Assembly: GCA_017860085.1 (NCBI GenBank)
Contig: JAFNAJ010000093.1
Span: forward strand, 1-8,463
Direction of reading: 5' to 3'
DNA length: 8,463 nucleotides
DNA from: Acidobacteriota bacterium
GTDB taxonomy: Bacteria > Acidobacteriota > Vicinamibacteria > Vicinamibacterales > JAFNAJ01
Under the pieces are notes generated by a model that had not been told where the DNA came from, searched no databases, and worked only from the letters and a program-made list of their open reading frames with translations. This document shows positions 5,133 through 8,463 of this stretch, piece after piece (the first letter of the stretch is position 1; each line of letters opens with the position of its first letter). The position numbers were made by a program, and so were the translations under genes.

Positions 5133-7212
5133 GGGCAATCGTCCCGGTGTTCGCGGTCTGCTCGGCGCCGGCAAGCGGCGCCCGAGCCAGGGCCGGCGTC
5201 AGGAGCAGGAACAGGACCAGCGGCAGCGTGGTGGCGGCGCCTCCCGGCGCCCGCGCCGCGGCGAACGCCAACGAACTCTCGGGCAGCAGGGCGATGAACG
5301 TGCCGAGCGCCATTACGCCGAAGCCGACCCAGATCCAGTTGACGAGCGGGTTGACCACGACGTGGAACGTGGCCGACTGGTCCTGCAGCTCGAAGGCCGC
5401 CATCACGATGTAGAGGTCCTCCCAGAAGCCTCGCTTGATGGCCACCTCGGTGGTGGGCTCTTCCTCGTGCTTCCTGAAGAACCACTTCGCGGGGGCCATC
5501 TGGCCGATGTCCTTCCCGTTTCGCGTCACGCTCACGTCGGCCGTCACCATCTGCTTCTGCCCATCGTCGGACACGCGGACCGCGTGGTGCGTCACCGTGA
5601 AGTCCGACACCGTCACCTGCTGGCCCGGCTTGAGGAGCGTCTGCTCTTCGCGCTTGTACCCCTCGCCTGCGAAGCCCAGGAACATCAGCACGATGCCGAG
5701 GTGCACCACGTAGCCGCCGTAGCGGCGACGCGACCGCACGACGAGCCCAATCATGGCCGTCAGCACGTCCGACCCTGTGGCGCCCTGCCGAACGCGCGCC
5801 CCGCGCCAGAATTCCTGGGCGATGGTGCCAACCACGAACGCGGACAGGGCAAAGCAGAGGCCCGACGTCCAGACCCGCAGGCCCACGGCCCAGAGTCCCC
5901 CGCCGACGACCACCGCAAACGCGATGGGCCACACGAACTGGTAGCGCAGGTTCGAGAGCGTCGACTTGCGCCAGGCGAGCAGCGGTCCGACGCCGGTCAG
6001 GAACAGGAGGATGAGCCCGATGGGCAGCATCCACTTGTTGAAGAACGGCGGCCCCACCGTGAGCCGCTGCCCCATCAGCGCCTCCGACAGGGTCGGAAAC
6101 ATGGTCCCGAACAGGACGAAGAGCGCCGAGAAGAGCAACACCCAGTTGTTGGCGAGGAACGCGGCTTCCTTCGACGCCCACGAGTCGAGCTCGTGGCGAG
6201 AGCGCAGCAGCGGCAGCCGATAGATCACGTAGCCAAAGCTCACGCCGAGGATGGCCACCATGAACACTGTGAACATCCACGCCAGCGCCCGGTCTTCGCC
6301 GAACGCGTGCACCGACTGCACCACCCCCGACCGCGTCATGAACGTGCCGAAGATGGTGAGGAAGAACGTGACGATGACCAGCGTGACGTTCCACACGCGC
6401 AGCATGCCTCGGCGCTCCTGGACCAGCACCGAGTGCAGGAAGGCGGTGGCCGTGAACCACGGCAGCAAGCCCGCGTTCTCCACCGGGTCCCAACCCCAGT
6501 AGCCGCCCCAGCCGAGCTCCTCGTAGGCCCAGATCATCCCGAGCACCAGGCCGAACGAGAGGAACAGCCAGCTCAGCATCGTCCAGCGCCGCACGGCACG
6601 CAGCCACGAGTCGTCGAGGTGACCGGTGATGAGTGCCGCCATGCCGAACGCATAGGGAATGGTCATGCCCACGAAGCCGATGTAGAGCGACGGCGGGTGG
6701 ATGACCATGTAAGGGTTCTGCAGGAGAGGGTTCAACCCGCGCCCGTCCGGCGGCACCTGCGTGAGGTAGGTTTCAAACGGGTTGTTGTGGATCACCATCA
6801 GGAAGAGGAAGAACATCTCCACGACCGAGATGGTGGCCACGACGTACGGGATGAGCTCGCGCTGCACCTCCCGGTTGACCTTCACCGCGATGGCGCCGAA
6901 CACGGCGAGCAGGGCGACCCAGAACAGGATCGAGCCATCGAGCCCGCCCCAGTACGACGTCAGCTTGTAGAACAGCGGCTGCGCCGAGTCGGAGTAGCGG
7001 TCGACGTACTTGATCGCGTAGTTGTCGGTGACGAACGCGTGCACGATGATGGCCGACGCCACCAGGAGCAGGGCGGACACGAGGTAGAACGCCCCGACGC
7101 CGCTCTCGATGAGCCGGGTGGACCGGCGGCGCGCGCCGGCCACGGACACGACCGCGGCGTAGCTGGCCACGACGAACGATGCGAGCAGGATGAACGTGCC
7201 GAGACTGGACAT
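5110..7212 (-). CDS. ccmF: Cytochrome c heme lyase subunit CcmF
   Basis: This 700-aa polytopic protein, with about 15 membrane helices, is the heme lyase that joins heme from CcmE to apocytochrome c in the periplasm. The start is ATG 7212; an upstream in-frame GTG at 7248 is less likely. The WWD domain is WGGYWGWDPVENAGLLPW at residues 235-252. Four histidines expected to ligate heme are present: H172 (VIHPPSLY), H260 (FLHS), H302 (QSVHAFG) and H504 (YGGYVVHLG). They fall very close to the E. coli positions known to me (173, 261, 303, 491). A periplasmic domain follows (about 520-610). After the last family helix (ending LLPE, 645) there is a 55-residue tail with another hydrophobic stretch (about 662-678) that resembles a signal peptide. 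This tail is unusual. The gene follows ccmE by 99 nt and overlaps the 190-aa gene by 23 nt. Confidence 0.97.
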   Translation of the reverse strand: MSSLGTFILLASFVVASYAAVVSVAGARRRSTRLIESGVGAFYLVSALLLVASAIIVHAFVTDNYAIKYVDRYSDSAQPLFYKLTSYWGGLDGSILFWVALLAVFGAIAVKVNREVQRELIPYVVATISVVEMFFLFLMVIHNNPFETYLTQVPPDGRGLNPLLQNPYMVIHPPSLYIGFVGMTIPYAFGMAALITGHLDDSWLRAVRRWTMLSWLFLSFGLVLGMIWAYEELGWGGYWGWDPVENAGLLPWFTATAFLHSVLVQERRGMLRVWNVTLVIVTFFLTIFGTFMTRSGVVQSVHAFGEDRALAWMFTVFMVAILGVSFGYVIYRLPLLRSRHELDSWASKEAAFLANNWVLLFSALFVLFGTMFPTLSEALMGQRLTVGPPFFNKWMLPIGLILLFLTGVGPLLAWRKSTLSNLRYQFVWPIAFAVVVGGGLWAVGLRVWTSGLCFALSAFVVGTIAQEFWRGARVRQGATGSDVLTAMIGLVVRSRRRYGGYVVHLGIVLMFLGFAGEGYKREEQTLLKPGQQVTVSDFTVTHHAVRVSDDGQKQMVTADVSVTRNGKDIGQMAPAKWFFRKHEEEPTTEVAIKRGFWEDLYIVMAAFELQDQSATFHVVVNPLVNWIWVGFGVMALGTFIALLPESSLAFAAARAPGGAATTLPLVLFLLLTPALARAPLAGAEQTANTGTIAHEFHTLD

Positions 7213-7231
7213 GGCTGTTGGGGGCTGACGG

Positions 7232-7277
7232 CGTGCCGCACGCGGCACGGACCGGGCCCGTCCACGCCGGGGTGGAC
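7232..7277. other. Two GC-rich hairpins in the ccmE-ccmF gap
   Basis: The 99-nt spacer holds two perfect inverted repeats. One has 7-bp arms CGTGCCG/CGGCACG (7232-7238 with 7243-7249) around a 4-nt loop. The other has 6-bp arms GTCCAC/GTGGAC (7260-7265 with 7272-7277) around a 6-nt loop. Neither is followed by a T-tract in either direction, so an intrinsic terminator is not supported. They could modulate transcript processing or differential expression of ccmE and ccmF. In such GC-rich sequence chance stems of this size are possible. Confidence 0.4.
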
Positions 7278-7311
7278 CAGACCCGTGTCGAGAACTGATG
7301 GACGCTGCTGA

Positions 7312-7743
7312 CTAATAGGTTCCGGGCCCGCCAGACTGGGTGGCCGGGCCGGCCTGTGCTTCGTACTTCGACGGGCACTTGGCCATGACGCCGTTGGGCT
7401 CCACCGCGAACCCGTCCGGCCCAAGCGTGCCCTTCACCACCACCTCCGAGCCGTCCTTGAACGTGTCGGGCACGATACCGGTGTACGACGCGTTCACGAC
7501 CTGCCCGTTGGCGTGCACCTGGAAGCGATACTCCAGGGTGTCGCGTTTCCTCAGGATCGATCCGTCGACGACGTGGCCGTGGAGCTGAAGGTGCTTGCCG
7601 TACCACGCCTGCGGGTTCGTCATCACCTCGTCGACGTGCTTGTAGTACTCCGTGCCCTCGCTGAGCGTCGACCACAGCAAGCCGGCGAACGCCACGGCGA
7701 GCACCACGCTCGTGATTCCGATCTTTGCAGCCTTATGTGACAT
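7312..7743 (-). CDS. ccmE: Heme chaperone CcmE, cysteine (CxxxY) variant
   Basis: This 143-aa protein is read from ATG 7743-7741. A purine-rich GGAGGGG lies about 14 nt upstream, somewhat far for a ribosome-binding site. There is a short cytoplasmic start (MSHKAAK), one membrane anchor (about 8-26), and then a periplasmic OB-fold domain: residues 30-122 with YYKHVDEVMTNPQAWYGK, LQLHGHVVDGSI, VNASYTGIVPDTFKDG and VVVKGTLGPDG, all typical of CcmE. The heme-attachment motif is C123-P-S-K-Y127, whereas classical CcmE has His in HxxxY. The cysteine form is documented in Desulfovibrio and archaeal systems lacking CcmG/CcmH (System I*). CcmE binds heme covalently and carries it from CcmC to CcmF, which is the next gene. 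The frame extends upstream into maf without coding character, so the ATG is preferred. The tail after Tyr127 is short and Gly/Pro-rich. Confidence 0.95.
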   Translation of the reverse strand: MSHKAAKIGITSVVLAVAFAGLLWSTLSEGTEYYKHVDEVMTNPQAWYGKHLQLHGHVVDGSILRKRDTLEYRFQVHANGQVVNASYTGIVPDTFKDGSEVVVKGTLGPDGFAVEPNGVMAKCPSKYEAQAGPATQSGGPGTY

Positions 7744-7773
7744 AAGGGTTTGGGGGTCCCCTCCGCTCTCAAC

Positions 7774-7803
7774 AGGATATGAGCTTTGCGGACGAGCGGT
7801 CAA
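7774..7803 (-). promoter_or_regulatory. Candidate sigma70-type promoter for ccmE and downstream genes
   Basis: On the minus strand TTGACC (7803-7798, overlapping the maf stop codon) and TATCCT (7779-7774) are 18 nt apart. They match the -35 consensus in five of six positions and the -10 consensus in four of six. A start near 7767 would give a leader of about 24 nt into ccmE, including the GGAGGGG. This is a motif match only, and ccmE may equally be read through from maf. Confidence 0.3.
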
Positions 7804-8408
7804 CAATCGTCCGAGGGTCGGGCGCCCGGCAGCCCCGGCGTCCACCCGGCCTGACGCAGCAGTTGGTAGACCAGGCTGACCGGGAGGCCGACCACGTTGC
7901 TGTAGGACCCCTCGATGGCGTCGACGAACCGCGAGGCCAGGCCCTGGATGGCGTAGGCGCCCGCCTTGCCCTCCGGCTCACCGCTGGCGACGTACCAGGC
8001 GATCTCCTCCTCGGTGAGCGGCAGAAACTGCACACGGGTGCTCGCGACGTCGACGAATTCGAGCCCCCCCTGCTTCACCGCGATGCCGGTGAGCACCTCG
8101 TGCGTCCTGCCGGAGAGCTGGCGGAGCATCTCGGTGGCGTCGATCGCATCGGCCGGCTTGCCCAGGATGCGGCCGTCGACAACCACCGTGGTGTCGGCCC
8201 CGATGACGACATACTCGAGGTCGGCGGTGGCCGTGCGGGCCTTCTCGAGTGCCAGGCGGCGGACGTAGTCGTGCGGGCGTTCGCCCGGCAGCGGCGTCTC
8301 GTCCACATCCGTGGCGCGAGTGTCGAACGCGATCCCCGCGGCCTCGAGCAGATGCGCTCGGCGTGGCGACGCTGACGCGAGGAGGACGCGCACGGGGCGA
8401 TGATACAC
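7800..8408 (-). CDS. maf: Maf family nucleoside triphosphate pyrophosphatase
   Basis: This 202-aa cytoplasmic protein of the Maf/HAM1 fold hydrolyses non-canonical or modified nucleoside triphosphates to monophosphates and pyrophosphate. Motifs are visible in order: LLASASPRRAHLL (9-21, substrate binding), D36-E37 with P39, the catalytic GADTTV (70-75, Asp72), LGKP (82-85), SGRTHEVLTG (99-108), GKAGAYAIQG (147-156) and GSYSNVVGLP (167-176). These suit the dTTP/UTP-type (YhdE) group best, though the exact substrate is uncertain. No ATG is available: GTG 8408 is used here, and GTG 8393, directly before RVLLASASPRR, is an alternative giving 197 aa. The ccm genes begin 56 nt downstream of its TGA stop. 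Maf has no known part in cytochrome c maturation, so the linkage may be only positional. Confidence 0.93.
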   Translation of the reverse strand: MYHRPVRVLLASASPRRAHLLEAAGIAFDTRATDVDETPLPGERPHDYVRRLALEKARTATADLEYVVIGADTTVVVDGRILGKPADAIDATEMLRQLSGRTHEVLTGIAVKQGGLEFVDVASTRVQFLPLTEEEIAWYVASGEPEGKAGAYAIQGLASRFVDAIEGSYSNVVGLPVSLVYQLLRQAGWTPGLPGARPSDDC

Positions 8409-8425
8409 TCTGGCCCGGCGTTCCC

Positions 8426-8463
8426 ATGCAGTCCATCTCCGACGCCGTCCCCGCCGCCCTCGC
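8426..8463 (+). CDS. Possible start of a divergent plus-strand gene (truncated by window end)
   Basis: An ATG at 8426 opens a frame reading MQSISDAVPAAL up to the window edge, with G or C at every third position after the ATG, like the real genes here. It would diverge from maf with only 17 nt between starts (32 nt if maf starts at 8393), and no clear ribosome-binding site is visible. Twelve codons are too few to name a product. Confidence 0.3.
   Translation, partial: MQSISDAVPAAL

Noticed and set aside
4285..7311. A 1008-codon open frame on the plus strand opposite ccmF and its neighbours
   Set aside because: Its translation is dominated by His, Arg, Glu and Gln with no domain signal. It is the mirror of the strongly supported ccmF, 190-aa and 413-aa genes, a usual artefact of high-GC third positions.
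8391..8408. A TATCAT -10 box making maf leaderless at GTG 8393
   Set aside because: The hexamer is a fair match but no acceptable -35 lies upstream, so it does not stand as a separate promoter call.

Overview
The window reads as a piece of a GC-rich genome of a diderm bacterium. The protein styles and the GTAG-anchored repeats remind me of Acidobacteriota (Vicinamibacteria-like), but that placement is from memory and is not proven here. Third codon positions are almost all G or C in every gene called.

Layout. At the left edge is the C-terminal part of a plus-strand metallophosphoesterase (1-519). It converges on a long minus-strand block that fills nearly all of the rest. Read in transcription order (right to left), the block is: maf (nucleotide pyrophosphatase), ccmE, ccmF, a 190-aa membrane/zinc-ribbon protein, a 413-aa exported and membrane-anchored protein, ccmA, ccmB, ccmC, a CcmD-family protein and a 54-aa one-helix membrane protein. 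Five junctions overlap by 1 to 23 nt or lie within about 10 nt (ccmF/190 aa, 190 aa/413 aa, 413 aa/ccmA, ccmA/ccmB, CcmD/54 aa), so most of the block is a tight operon. A few bases of a possible divergent plus-strand gene sit at the right edge (8426 on).

Function. The core is a cytochrome c maturation (Ccm, System I) locus. CcmA and CcmB form the ABC transporter part, CcmC with a CcmD-like partner loads heme onto CcmE, and CcmF is the heme lyase. CcmE carries cysteine (C123-x3-Y127) where the classical protein has the heme-binding histidine, and there is no ccmG, ccmH or canonical ccmI in the window. That combination matches the described 'System I*' variant of some archaea and sulfate reducers. 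In the place where ccmG/H/I often lie, this locus has two unrecognised membrane proteins. Both carry what looks like the same cytoplasmic helical hairpin, reminiscent of CcmI; this is the most interesting signal here.

Non-coding structure. A 75-bp composite element of two REP-like palindromes in inverted orientation lies exactly between the convergent genes, and its GTAG ends supply the TAG stop codons of both. A single copy of the same palindrome and a four-unit 8-bp tandem repeat occupy the 109-bp gap between ccmB and ccmC. Two GC-rich hairpins lie between ccmE and ccmF. No stretch longer than 300 bases lacks a gene.
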